From assembly GCF_938028775.1 (NCBI RefSeq), contig NZ_CALIZG010000008.1, positions 124,001-188,000 on the forward strand: 64,000 bases of DNA, written 5' to 3'. The notes under the pieces are model-generated. The model did not search any database and was not told where the DNA came from. It saw only the letters and a program-made list of their open reading frames with translations. Shown here piece by piece: positions 37,151-46,072 of the stretch (position 1 is the stretch's first letter; every line of letters starts with the position of its first letter). This DNA is from Mogibacterium diversum_A (lineage in GTDB: Bacteria; Bacillota; Clostridia; Peptostreptococcales; Anaerovoracaceae). A program made the position numbers and the translations under genes.

Positions 37151-37192
37151 AAAAAGCGATAATCTTCTCTGATGATGAGAATTGATTATCGC
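37151..37192 (-). terminator. Intrinsic terminator of the fatty-acid/biotin operon
   Basis: GCGATAATC-TTCTC pairs with GAGAA-GATTATCGC around a 7-nt loop, with a TTTTT run in the minus direction. It lies about 30 bp after the bioY stop and ends the large operon that begins at 48.2 kb. Confidence 0.88.
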
Positions 37193-37223
37193 CTATATTT
37201 TATTCATATATTAAGACATTTAA

Positions 37224-37856
37224 CTAGTTGGCATTTTCAAAGTTTACACCTAGTATACTCTTAAGCTTTCCGCCTACGCAAAATGCTACATGAAGCTTTA
37301 TCATATCTCCAATTATGAACGGCAGTACCGTAAGCTGGAGAACTTTCGTAAATGGAATATTATTTCCAAGATGTACACTCTGCACAAAATAGAAGTATAC
37401 CGCACCTACCGCATATATCACAAAGGTCGCTATAGCAAGGCTAGCATATCTCTTCACATTTGAACTTGACTCATAGCCTGCACCTACTATATATGCTGCT
37501 AATATGAACGCTATTATGAACCCAAATGTTGGAGCAAATATATACTGCGGTCCTCCTTTTAATCCGGCAAATACCGGAAGTCCAACAAGCCCTGCTATTA
37601 CATACACTGTAACAGCCATCACACCGAGCCTCTTGCCCATAGTTATTCCTATCGAGAGCACTACGAGCGATTGCAGACTAATGGGAACTGGGCCGATTGG
37701 TATGGAAATCGCAGACCCTATTACGAGAAGAGCTGTCGCAAGTCCGACGCTTGTAATAGTGCGTGCGTCTAGTCGGTTGTGGCTTTTAACGTGACCATTA
37801 TTACAATTCTTGTTAATATCGCAAATGTCGTTTTCTTTATTTCGATTCTTATCCAT
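37224..37856 (-). CDS. bioY: Biotin ECF transporter S component BioY
   Basis: A 210-residue membrane protein with six spans that binds biotin for an ECF-type transporter. Typical BioY segments are present: PIGPVPISLQSLVVL, GLPVFAGLKGGPQYIFAPTFGFIIAF and FIIGDMIKLHVA. A hydrophilic N-terminal extension of about 30 residues rich in Asn and Lys is unusual. The ATG at 37856 follows AAAAGG; another at 37877 lacks a site. The ATPase and T components are not in the window. It lies after birA, so uptake is joined with biotin attachment to AccB in the same operon. Confidence 0.93.
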   Translation of the reverse strand: MDKNRNKENDICDINKNCNNGHVKSHNRLDARTITSVGLATALLVIGSAISIPIGPVPISLQSLVVLSIGITMGKRLGVMAVTVYVIAGLVGLPVFAGLKGGPQYIFAPTFGFIIAFILAAYIVGAGYESSSNVKRYASLAIATFVIYAVGAVYFYFVQSVHLGNNIPFTKVLQLTVLPFIIGDMIKLHVAFCVGGKLKSILGVNFENAN

Positions 37857-37880
37857 TTTTAACCTTTTCTTTCTCATCTG

Positions 37881-38669
37881 TTACATGATTATTTTCCCTG
37901 AAATGAACTTTTTCATGCCCGATTCTGTCAAAAGTAAAAGCGCTCCGTCTTCGCCGACTCCAGTCAGCGTACCTTCATAGCGCTTATCCGATTCAAAAGT
38001 TACAGTTAATCCCTTTGCAAAGAGATGTGAGTTCACTTCTCTTTCCATATACTTCGTATTATCCGAACTGTTATCCTTAATGTGTTCAAATATCTTTACA
38101 ATAATGTCTGCAAGGATCTCACATCTATTAAATTCTATACCCTTATATTCATATAAAGATGTCATATTATATAGAGTCATCTCTTCTTTAGTTTGGTTAA
38201 CGTTGATTCCAAAACCTATTATTAATTTTTCAGTTTTCCCGTTCTCTATAATTGTCTCACAAAGTATACCGCCTAGCTTCTTGTCGCCTATATAAATGTC
38301 ATTTGGCCACTTGACCTCAGCTTCAGCCCCATGCTCTGCCAGCACTTCACGGATGATAGCCCCTACTAGAAGCGGATACACAATTGTTTCAGCTGGCTCA
38401 AGATCAATCGACAACATAATCGTCGCCAGTATCGATTGACATGGTGATGACCACCAGTGAGATGAATTCTTACCTACACCAGCATATTGGTTTTCAGCCA
38501 CAATTATTGCATTCTCAAGTTCTCCAGCATGTTCCTTAGCATATTTATTTGTTGAATCGATATTTTCGAAATATATATATCGAAACCCATTAGGCAAGAC
38601 GCTATCCACCTTATGTTTTCTGTTAATTTCTGAAATTACCGAGTCCTCATGCAACCTAAAATCATGCAT
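37881..38669 (-). CDS. birA: Biotin--[acetyl-CoA-carboxylase] ligase, no DNA-binding domain
   Basis: A 262-residue biotin protein ligase that attaches biotin to the AccB lysine. The biotinyl-AMP loop is represented by VGKNSSHWWSSP, followed by VKWPNDIYIGDKKLGGIL and a C-terminal SH3-like domain. It lacks the N-terminal helix-turn-helix of E. coli BirA, so it is a monofunctional ligase. Its ATG directly abuts the marR stop. Its substrate AccB is encoded in the same operon. Confidence 0.92.
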   Translation of the reverse strand: MHDFRLHEDSVISEINRKHKVDSVLPNGFRYIYFENIDSTNKYAKEHAGELENAIIVAENQYAGVGKNSSHWWSSPCQSILATIMLSIDLEPAETIVYPLLVGAIIREVLAEHGAEAEVKWPNDIYIGDKKLGGILCETIIENGKTEKLIIGFGINVNQTKEEMTLYNMTSLYEYKGIEFNRCEILADIIVKIFEHIKDNSSDNTKYMEREVNSHLFAKGLTVTFESDKRYEGTLTGVGEDGALLLLTESGMKKFISGKIIM

Positions 38670-39131
38670 CTAATCGACCTTGTTGTCCGCGATAAATCTA
38701 TTAACTTCACCCATAAACTCATCGCTCATGACCTTAAGAATGTGCTCTAGGTTATCGATTTCTTCTTCAGTAAACCTCTTCGCCAATCTGTCGAGCACTA
38801 TCGGTATATAACTATTCTTCGCCTTGTAGTACTCGTGAAACTTCTCGGTCTCCTTGAGAATATACTCTCGCTTATCCTCTTTAGACTGAATCTTCTCTAT
38901 ATATCCCTTCTTCATCAAGGAAGATATCTTATAGGCAACATTAGGTGTCGACATCTCCAGGAATTCCGCAAGCTGGCTCACCTTAGGGTTCTTCATCGCA
39001 TGAATAACCTCTAATGTAAATGTCTCTGTCGCTGTAAGCTCATGCTCCTTGCCTCCGCCATTTACAAACATATGCTTATACAAGTTCAATTTGAACTTCT
39101 CGTATACCTCTGCAAATACCTCTGTAAGCAT
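38670..39131 (-). CDS. MarR-family regulator, candidate FabT-like controller of fatty-acid synthesis
   Basis: A 153-residue winged-helix regulator: helix-turn-helix SQLAEFLEMSTPNVAYKISS, wing RKEYIL region EDKREYILKETE, and dimer helices at both ends. FabT in streptococci and lactococci is a MarR protein that represses fab genes when bound to long-chain acyl-ACP. Here the gene lies after fabZ rather than at the head of the cluster. I infer a FabT-like role from context, not sequence. An AAAGGCGG site precedes its ATG, and 48 bp separate it from fabZ. Confidence 0.8.
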   Translation of the reverse strand: MLTEVFAEVYEKFKLNLYKHMFVNGGGKEHELTATETFTLEVIHAMKNPKVSQLAEFLEMSTPNVAYKISSLMKKGYIEKIQSKEDKREYILKETEKFHEYYKAKNSYIPIVLDRLAKRFTEEEIDNLEHILKVMSDEFMGEVNRFIADNKVD

Positions 39132-39179
39132 CTATTCAAATCCGCCTTTCTTAACTACAGGGATTAAAGTTCTGGCGCT

Positions 39180-39602
39180 CTACATGATGGCAAATGAAAT
39201 CTCGCATGACATCGCTTTCTCACCGTCAACTAGGATGTAGCCTTCTCCAAATCCAATATTCCCGACTCTCTTATTGATTGCGCAGTGGATCTCCAGCTGA
39301 TCTCCCGGAACGATTTTCTTATGAAATCTAGCCTTCTTGATTCCCGCAAGGAACGCATTAGCGCCCTTTTCTTGATCGATCAAGACTGCAACAGCGCCGA
39401 CCTGTCCCACTGCTTCCACTTGAAGAACTCCTGGCATTACAGCCTCACTAGGGAAGTGTCCCTGAAAGAAAGGTTCGTTTCCGCTAACATTCTTAATTCC
39501 AACAGCTTTATTTCCCGCCTCAAGTTCGACAATTTTATCAACCATGATAAATGGGTATCTGTGCGGCAAAATATTTCTCACTTCTTCATATGTCAATTTC
39601 AT
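39180..39602 (-). CDS. fabZ: 3-hydroxyacyl-ACP dehydratase FabZ
   Basis: A 140-residue hot-dog fold dehydratase that removes water from 3-hydroxyacyl-ACP in elongation. The family opening ILPHRYPFIMVDK, the catalytic His in FFQGHFPSEAVMPGVLQVE and the Glu in that block are present. The ATG at 39602 overlaps the fabF stop (ATGA) after an AGAGGTGG site; a GTG three codons upstream is a weaker alternative. It is the last biosynthetic gene before marR. Confidence 0.94.
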   Translation of the reverse strand: MKLTYEEVRNILPHRYPFIMVDKIVELEAGNKAVGIKNVSGNEPFFQGHFPSEAVMPGVLQVEAVGQVGAVAVLIDQEKGANAFLAGIKKARFHKKIVPGDQLEIHCAINKRVGNIGFGEGYILVDGEKAMSCEISFAIM

Positions 39603-40834
39603 TCGGTCCACCTCTTTACTACGATTGATGCATTATGCCCTCCGAACCCAAGTGAATTCTTGAGCGCATAGTTGATTTCTGCTTCCTTATACCTATTAAC
39701 CACCAGATTAAGATCGCATGCGTCATCTGGATATTCGTAGTTTATAGTTGGAGGAACTATCCCTGCCTGCATGGAAATGATAGTCATCGCTAGTTCCGTT
39801 GAACCAGAAGCTCCAAGAAGGTGTCCTATTTGTGATTTTGAAGAAGATACGAGTACATCTCTGTAGTCCTCGCCAAATGCACGCTTTATAGCTGTCGTTT
39901 CATATTTGTCATTGAGAGGAGTTGACGTTCCGTGCGCATTGATGTAATCGATATCGCAAGTCATAATCCCAGCATCTGCTATTGCCTGTACCATGGCCTG
40001 CGCGGCAAATTTCCCATCTTCGCAAGGAGCTGTGATGTGATTTGCATCGCAGGTATCACTGTACCCTACAATCTCCGCTAGTATGTTAGCACCTCTTTTG
40101 ACCGCATGCTCGTATTCCTCTAGAACTATCACAGTCGCGCCTTCACCCATTACAAATCCATCTCTCTTCTTATCGAATGGAATCGATGCCCTGTTAGGAT
40201 TCTGAGAGAGCGATAGCGCCTTCATAGAGGTAAATCCACCTACCGAGAGTTCCGTGATAGGAGCCTCGCTGCCTCCGGCAAACATGATATCAGCATACCC
40301 ATGCTTGATGTGGCGGTATGCCTCACCGATGGCATTGGTTGCACTGGAGCAAGCCGTAACCATAGCCTGACAAGAACCGTGAGCATTTAAATCAATGGCG
40401 ATATTTCCAGCTGTTAGATTTATTATTGCCATCGGGATGTAATATGGCGACACCTTGTCGAAGCCACGACTCATACCCTTGGCATGCTCTGACTCGATAG
40501 TGCTTATTCCACCGATTCCAGAGGAAACAAAGACTCCGGCTCTTTCATTTGACAAATATTCTCTTGTGAGATTAGCATTTTCCAAAGCTCTTCTGCCGGC
40601 TATTATACCAAATTGAGTGACTCTATCCAATCGCCTCTGTTCTCTTTTATCAAAGTAATCGTCGGGATTGTAGTCCTTTACTTCTGCGGCTAGCTTAACA
40701 GCTCTATCACTTGCATCATATCTCGTGATTTCTCCGATTCCGCAGCGCGAATTTTTGATTCCCTCAAGCACTTCAGCTGCACTGTTTCCTAACGGAGTAA
40801 CCATGCCGATACCAGTTACTACTACTCTACTCAT
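39599..40834 (-). CDS. fabF: 3-oxoacyl-ACP synthase II FabF
   Basis: A 411-residue condensing enzyme for chain elongation. The active-site Cys is in MVTACSSATNAIG, the first His in NAHGTSTPLND and the second in KSQIGHLLGASG. The opening RVVVTGIGMVTPLGN is typical. Length and motifs are normal. Its ATG overlaps the fabG stop by one base (TAATG). Confidence 0.95.
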   Translation of the reverse strand: MSRVVVTGIGMVTPLGNSAAEVLEGIKNSRCGIGEITRYDASDRAVKLAAEVKDYNPDDYFDKREQRRLDRVTQFGIIAGRRALENANLTREYLSNERAGVFVSSGIGGISTIESEHAKGMSRGFDKVSPYYIPMAIINLTAGNIAIDLNAHGSCQAMVTACSSATNAIGEAYRHIKHGYADIMFAGGSEAPITELSVGGFTSMKALSLSQNPNRASIPFDKKRDGFVMGEGATVIVLEEYEHAVKRGANILAEIVGYSDTCDANHITAPCEDGKFAAQAMVQAIADAGIMTCDIDYINAHGTSTPLNDKYETTAIKRAFGEDYRDVLVSSSKSQIGHLLGASGSTELAMTIISMQAGIVPPTINYEYPDDACDLNLVVNRYKEAEINYALKNSLGFGGHNASIVVKRWTE

Positions 40835-41571
40835 TATATGTTCATACCCCCATCTACTGATATAACCTGACCTGTTATGTAACGCGATTCATCTCCAGCG
40901 AGAAACGCTGTCAGATTCGCAACATCGCTCGGTTCCCCAATCTTGCCGAGTGGAATTTCAGCCTTAATTTTATCTTTTACCTGCTCCGTCAAATTTTCAG
41001 TCATCGGTGTCTCTATAAAACCCGGTGCTATCGCATTTACTAGGATATTTCGCGATGCGAATTCCTTTGCGAACGATTTGGTCATACCTATTAGTCCAGC
41101 CTTTGCTGCAGAATAGTTGGCCTGACCAGCGTTACCATGTAGACCTACGACCGAAGACATGTTGATAATTCTGCCACTACGCCTCTTCATCATGTATCTC
41201 GACACATATTTGCTTAGGTAGAAAGCTCCATTTAGGTTGGTGTTTATAACATCTTCAAAGTCTGCTTCGCTCATCTGCATTACAAGCTTGTCTCTTGTGA
41301 TACCTGCGTTGTTAACCAGCACGTCAATCTGATCCTGTTCCTCAATGACTTCCTCTACTATCCTCTTACAATCTTCAGCTCGTCCAATATCACCGATCAC
41401 TACCTGCACGTGACATTTTTCGTCCGATAGTCTCTCTACTAGCTCTTTAAGCTGTGGTTTCACGGTACGAACATTTAGTGCAAGATTAAATCCTTCGGTC
41501 TTCAGCTTTTCGGCAATTACTGTACCTATTCCACCAGCAGCTCCTGTAATAAGCGCTACTTTATTCGCCAT
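40834..41571 (-). CDS. fabG: 3-oxoacyl-ACP reductase FabG
   Basis: A 245-residue short-chain dehydrogenase using NADPH to reduce 3-oxoacyl-ACP. The cofactor loop is TGAAGGIG, with NNAG, the catalytic Ser in INMSSVVG and the YSAAK pair. The ATG at 41571 follows AAAGGAG; a TTG- or ATG-like open frame of 12 codons upstream is not family sequence. It lies between fabD and fabF. Confidence 0.95.
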   Translation of the reverse strand: MANKVALITGAAGGIGTVIAEKLKTEGFNLALNVRTVKPQLKELVERLSDEKCHVQVVIGDIGRAEDCKRIVEEVIEEQDQIDVLVNNAGITRDKLVMQMSEADFEDVINTNLNGAFYLSKYVSRYMMKRRSGRIINMSSVVGLHGNAGQANYSAAKAGLIGMTKSFAKEFASRNILVNAIAPGFIETPMTENLTEQVKDKIKAEIPLGKIGEPSDVANLTAFLAGDESRYITGQVISVDGGMNI

Positions 41572-41612
41572 ACTTATACTCCTTTTTATTTCTAAGAATT
41601 TGAACACTTAAT

Positions 41613-42536
41613 CTAGGCTTCAAGTAGTTCAATCAAATCATCATCGTTCTTAATCGTGCTAACCTCTAGCCCTTCAAACTCTCTCTCTAGGATTGTGGAA
41701 AGTACACCACCTGGACCTATTTCCAGAAAATGTGTAATCCCATCATCTACCATATTTTTGAATGTCTTGTAGAGGAGCACCGGTGATACTATCTGTTCCG
41801 ATAACACATGAACCATCGACGTCCCGTTGTACTTCTCGCCAGTAACATTTGGATAATATGAAATTTCTGGTACTCTAAATGAAGTCCCTTCGAGGGTTTC
41901 CATAAATTCAACCCTTGCCGATTCCATAAACGGAGTATGGAATGCTCCGCTAACTGCAAGAGGTTTAGCAAGCTTCCTGTTAGCCTTTAGAAAATCCTTA
42001 AGTTCATCTATTGCGTCACCTTCACCTGATACGATGATCTGCCGACTGCTGTTTATGTTAGCGATATATACTTTGCCCTCGAATTCAGGATTGCCCTGCA
42101 GAACCTCTCTAACTTCGTCTTCAGTCATCTTGAGAATTGCTAGCATTTTGCTATTTCTATTCTCTGATGCTTCTCCCATCAGGGCTCCACGCATAGCAAC
42201 AAGTCTTAGTGCATCTCCTTCGTCGATTATTTCTGATAGTGCGAGTGCACTGTATTCCCCTAGGCTGAGTCCGCACGTTGACATAAGTCCCTTTAGAAGA
42301 TCAGGCTTATGTGTGCGAATCAGTTTCAACACGGCAAGCTGAAAAGCAATCATGATTGGCTGAAGATTTTTAGTCTTAGATATGTCATCGATGCTGCCTC
42401 TGAAGGACATGTCTGTGAGTTCTCTCCCTAGTCTGTCATATATGCCTCTAATCTCAGGATATCTATCGTACAGCTTACTGCCCATACCCTCATACTGCGA
42501 ACCCTGTCCAGCGAATATTACTGCTAAATTACCCAT
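41613..42536 (-). CDS. fabD: Malonyl-CoA:ACP transacylase FabD
   Basis: A 307-residue transacylase moving malonyl from CoA to ACP. The opening LAVIFAGQGSQYEGMG is typical, the nucleophile serine is in CGLSLGEYSAL (Leu in place of the more frequent His before it), and the catalytic His is in SGAFHTPFM. It lies 59 bp after fabK and 5 bp before the fabG region, in the usual fabKDGF order. Confidence 0.94.
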   Translation of the reverse strand: MGNLAVIFAGQGSQYEGMGSKLYDRYPEIRGIYDRLGRELTDMSFRGSIDDISKTKNLQPIMIAFQLAVLKLIRTHKPDLLKGLMSTCGLSLGEYSALALSEIIDEGDALRLVAMRGALMGEASENRNSKMLAILKMTEDEVREVLQGNPEFEGKVYIANINSSRQIIVSGEGDAIDELKDFLKANRKLAKPLAVSGAFHTPFMESARVEFMETLEGTSFRVPEISYYPNVTGEKYNGTSMVHVLSEQIVSPVLLYKTFKNMVDDGITHFLEIGPGGVLSTILEREFEGLEVSTIKNDDDLIELLEA

Positions 42537-42594
42537 TATCTCCTCTATTTCTCTGATAGATTTACTTTACTGTCATTTATGTAAATAGGTCTCT

Positions 42595-43518
42595 CTATTT
42601 AATGCTATTCTTTGCGAGCTGATATTCGCTCATCAATTTCTCAAGTAGCTCAGGAACTGAATACAGCCTATCGAACTGAGCAGCTGTGTATCCTGCCATA
42701 ACAGAACCCTGATCCACATCACCTTCGTATACTGCTTTTCTCAATCTTCCAAGCGTGAAATCCTCAAGCACTTCCTTGTCACTCTCGCTCCTTTCAAGCT
42801 CCTTAAACTCTCTGGTCATCGGATTCTTGACAAGTCGCATAGGTCTTCCATTTAGATTCCCGATTGACGTAATGCGATGGGATTCAGTATGCATCAGCAG
42901 ATTCTTATAGTTCTGGTGAACGGGAACTTCATCGGTGAAGAGAAAGGCTGTTCCGATTTGAACACCTTTAGCTCCCAGCACTTCCGCAGCTAGCATCTGT
43001 GCACCCGATCCGATTCCACCACCTGCAATTATCGGTTTATCAGTTGCACCCGTTACCTGATAGATCAGAGTCATAGTCGTCATTTCTCCGATATGACCTC
43101 CTGCTTCCATCCCCTCTGCAATGTAAGCAAACACATCGAACTTATCGAGGCGCTTAATCTGAAGCGGCGATGATATAACCGGCATAACCTTTATTCCAGC
43201 AGATTGGAAATCCTCCATATATGGACCAGGACTGCCTGCTCCAGCGATTACATACGGAACCTTCGCCTTGCACACAACCTCAACTAGCTCCTTAATATCT
43301 GAACGGAACATAATCAAATTTACTGCAAAAGGCTTATCTGTTAGGCCTTTACATATATCAATTTCTTTGGCAAGCACATCAGCCTTCATGCCGCCCGAAC
43401 CGATCGTCCCTAGAGCTCCGGCGTTAGATACAGCAGCTGCAAATTTACCATCTGTTATATTCGCCATTCCTCCCTGAATTATCGGATATTTAATATTTAG
43501 TAATTTATCTAAGTTCAT
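42595..43518 (-). CDS. fabK: Enoyl-ACP reductase II FabK (FMN-dependent)
   Basis: A 307-residue TIM-barrel FMN protein of the nitronate monooxygenase-like family. Signatures are YPIIQGGMANI, GSGGMKADVL, the AEGMEAGGHIGEMTTMTL block and IAGGGIGSGAQMLAAEVLGAKGVQIGTAFL. FabK reduces trans-2-enoyl-ACP and is intrinsically insensitive to triclosan. No FabI or FabL is in the window. Placement inside the fab operon separates it from true nitronate monooxygenases. The ATG at 43518 has a GGAG site inside the fabH end. Confidence 0.93.
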   Translation of the reverse strand: MNLDKLLNIKYPIIQGGMANITDGKFAAAVSNAGALGTIGSGGMKADVLAKEIDICKGLTDKPFAVNLIMFRSDIKELVEVVCKAKVPYVIAGAGSPGPYMEDFQSAGIKVMPVISSPLQIKRLDKFDVFAYIAEGMEAGGHIGEMTTMTLIYQVTGATDKPIIAGGGIGSGAQMLAAEVLGAKGVQIGTAFLFTDEVPVHQNYKNLLMHTESHRITSIGNLNGRPMRLVKNPMTREFKELERSESDKEVLEDFTLGRLRKAVYEGDVDQGSVMAGYTAAQFDRLYSVPELLEKLMSEYQLAKNSIK

Positions 43519-43520
43519 CT

Positions 43521-44414
43521 CTACCACTCCATAAGTACCGAATTAACAATTAGTCCCGCTCCAAAAGCCGTGAACAGCACCTTATCCCCATCTTTAAACT
43601 TATCCCTGTACTCGTACAAAAGTGTTGGAACAGATGCTGCCGAGGTATTTCCTCGTTCTCTTATATTCTTTAGAACCTTATCCTCGTCTATTCCAGTTCT
43701 CTTGGAAATCTGCTCGAGTATCCTCACATTAGCTTGATGAGCAGCTACATAATCTATATCGGCTCCAGTGAGATCAGCTCTCTCGAGTAGACGCTCGAGT
43801 GATTCTGGGACTTTACTTATCGCGAATTTGAACACCTCTTGACCATTCATTTGAATGAAATCATCATCGTCCATTACGATTACACGGTCATCTCCATACG
43901 TACTTGCATCACTCAGCCACAGCTTATCATTCTTCTCAACTACAATGCCTGCGCATCCATCTCCAAACAGTACGGCTATCCCTCTGTCGTTAAAATCTAT
44001 ATATCTGCTAACCTGTTCGCTGGCAACGAGAATAGCCTCTTCTCCAGGATCAAGCATGCGCTCAGCCATAATCATAGCCGACACAAAGCCTGCGCAGGCA
44101 GCATTTATATCTACAGAAAAACAGCTGTTTTTAAGTTCTAATCTCTTGTGGAGGATACCCGCAATCGAAGGAATTCTAATGTCACTCGAGAACGATGCGA
44201 CGATAAGAACCTTTACTTTATCTCTATCGAACACAAGTTGGTCAGCGAGTTCCTTTGCCATCTCTGACGGGGTTTCCTCCGTTATGTAACGATTTTCAAT
44301 CCCCGTACGAGTTAGAATCCACTCATCAGTCGTATCGAGTCTTTCTTCATAGTACTTATTGCTACGCTTAACTCCTCTAGTCAAGCTTTTAATGTCCTTA
44401 ACTTTAAGTCCCAT
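43521..44414 (-). CDS. fabH: 3-oxoacyl-ACP synthase III FabH, short N-terminus
   Basis: A 297-residue condensing enzyme that starts fatty acids from acyl-CoA and malonyl-ACP. The catalytic Cys is in DINAACAGFVSAM, His in VAAHQANVRIL and Asn in RGNTSAASVPTLL; DTTDEWILTRTGIENR is a strong family block. The usual first strand (a GxGxYLP-type start, about 15-20 residues) is replaced by a divergent charged sequence, so it is shorter than most FabH (310-325). The catalytic triad is complete, so I expect it to be active. It lies 1 bp after accA. Confidence 0.92.
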   Translation of the reverse strand: MGLKVKDIKSLTRGVKRSNKYYEERLDTTDEWILTRTGIENRYITEETPSEMAKELADQLVFDRDKVKVLIVASFSSDIRIPSIAGILHKRLELKNSCFSVDINAACAGFVSAMIMAERMLDPGEEAILVASEQVSRYIDFNDRGIAVLFGDGCAGIVVEKNDKLWLSDASTYGDDRVIVMDDDDFIQMNGQEVFKFAISKVPESLERLLERADLTGADIDYVAAHQANVRILEQISKRTGIDEDKVLKNIRERGNTSAASVPTLLYEYRDKFKDGDKVLFTAFGAGLIVNSVLMEW

Positions 44415-44415
44415 C

Positions 44416-45186
44416 TTATCCTCTAATCTCTCTAAATTTATCGTATCTGCGCTCTCTAATTTCCTCGCCAGTCATGTCTGACAATGTTTGAAGCTCAGTT
44501 GAAATCAAATTTCTTAGCTGTGTAAAGTTTACCTTATCTCCATTCTCATCTATGATTTCATCTACGATTCCGAAGTCATATAAATCCTGTGATGTAATCT
44601 TCATTACGTCAGCAGCTTTTTCAGCAAGTCCTGCATCCTTCCATAGAATAGATGCAAAACCTTCGGGTGAAAGTATCGAGTACACTGCATTTTTAAACAT
44701 AAATATCTTGTTAGCTACGGATAGCGCTAATGCACCACCAGATCCACCTTCACCTATAACTACTGCAATTACAGGAACTGTTAGCATTGACATCTTCTCT
44801 AGTGAAGACGCTATAGCTTCAAACTGTCCACGCTCTTCTGCACCTACCCCCGGATATGCACCTGGTGTATCTATAAATGTAATTACAGGTCTTCTGAATT
44901 TTTCAGCCTGATCCATCAACCTCATGGCCTTGCGATATCCTTCAGGCATCGGCATTCCGAAGTTCGTTTCTACCCCCTCTTCAATACCACGCCCTTTCTG
45001 AATCCCGATAAAGGTAACCGGTCTTTCCTCAAATAATCCGATTCCGCCGATTATCGTTTTGGAATCCCCGAAGCACCTGTCGCCCTTAAGGTAGACTATG
45101 TCTTCGAAAAGCCTTTCGATAACTTCTTTAGATCTAATCCTGTTACTAGATCTGGCCTTTTTAACTATTTCATAAGCATTACTCAT
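44416..45186 (-). CDS. accA: Acetyl-CoA carboxylase carboxyltransferase subunit alpha
   Basis: A 256-residue crotonase-fold subunit that pairs with AccD to carboxylate acetyl-CoA. Visible blocks are GDRCFGDSKTIIGG, ITFIDTPGAYPGVGAEERGQ and VIGEGGSGGALALSVAN. The ATG at 45186 follows a GGAG and overlaps the accD stop by 8 nt. It is the compact Firmicute type (E. coli AccA is 319 residues). Confidence 0.94.
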   Translation of the reverse strand: MSNAYEIVKKARSSNRIRSKEVIERLFEDIVYLKGDRCFGDSKTIIGGIGLFEERPVTFIGIQKGRGIEEGVETNFGMPMPEGYRKAMRLMDQAEKFRRPVITFIDTPGAYPGVGAEERGQFEAIASSLEKMSMLTVPVIAVVIGEGGSGGALALSVANKIFMFKNAVYSILSPEGFASILWKDAGLAEKAADVMKITSQDLYDFGIVDEIIDENGDKVNFTQLRNLISTELQTLSDMTGEEIRERRYDKFREIRG

Positions 45187-46066
45187 ATTTCGCTCCAATC
45201 TTCACATGGTGCTTGAGCAGCTTAGCAATTAGTCTACGCTGGCTCTCTCTTTCGCATATAATATCTACAAAACCACATTCCTCGAGTTTTTCAGCTCTTT
45301 GGAATCCTTTTGGAAGCTTCTTTTTGATGGTCTGCTCAATTACCCTTGGTCCAGCAAATCCAATCAGCGCATTAGGTTCAGCTATAATGATATCCCCAAG
45401 GGATGCAAAGCTCGCTGATACTCCTCCTGTGGTAGGATTTGTCAAAACACTTATATAGAGCAGTCCTGCATCTTGAAACTTTCCAATAGCAGCGCTCGTC
45501 TTGGCCATCTGCATGAGAGAAAAAATTCCCTCCTGCATTCTTGCTCCTCCCGAAGCTGAAAAGACGATAACTGGAAGATCATTGCTAATCGCATATTCGA
45601 ACATCTTAGTCAGCTCTTCGCCCATGTATGTGCCAAGACTTCCCATCATGTATTGAAGCTCAAGCACCGCCACTAAGGCAGGATTACCCTCTATCGTACC
45701 CTTAACGATAGAAACAGCTTCATTAAGTCCTGACTTCTTTTCTTCCTTAGCACGCTTTTCATCATACTTAGGAAAAGAAATTGGGTCTCTTAGCTCACTA
45801 CCAAAGCTGATTTTTTCATATCCCTCATCCATGAGGTACTCGAAGCGTTCAAGTCCGTTCATCTTCATGTGGTATCCGCACTCTGGGCATATCTTAAGAT
45901 GTTCTACGAACTCCTTGTAGTCGATTACTGACTTACATCCCTCACACTTAAGAAAAAGGTCGGGAAGCGCTCTTCGCGGCTCACGCCTAACCTGATTCTG
46001 CCTGCTCCCGCCTCTTATACTCTTAATTGCGGACAATAGATTTTTTCGCTTATTTAAGCTTCCCAT
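45179..46066 (-). CDS. accD: Acetyl-CoA carboxylase carboxyltransferase subunit beta
   Basis: A 295-residue carboxyltransferase subunit. The N-terminal zinc ribbon is in LKCEGCKSVIDYKEF and CPECGYHM, and the crotonase core has FSASGGARMQEGIFSLMQM and PTTGGVSASFASLGDI. It transfers CO2 from carboxybiotin to acetyl-CoA. It lies 6 bp after accC in an uninterrupted accBCDA set. Confidence 0.94.
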   Translation of the reverse strand: MGSLNKRKNLLSAIKSIRGGSRQNQVRREPRRALPDLFLKCEGCKSVIDYKEFVEHLKICPECGYHMKMNGLERFEYLMDEGYEKISFGSELRDPISFPKYDEKRAKEEKKSGLNEAVSIVKGTIEGNPALVAVLELQYMMGSLGTYMGEELTKMFEYAISNDLPVIVFSASGGARMQEGIFSLMQMAKTSAAIGKFQDAGLLYISVLTNPTTGGVSASFASLGDIIIAEPNALIGFAGPRVIEQTIKKKLPKGFQRAEKLEECGFVDIICERESQRRLIAKLLKHHVKIGAKYE

Positions 46067-46072
46067 TTTCTG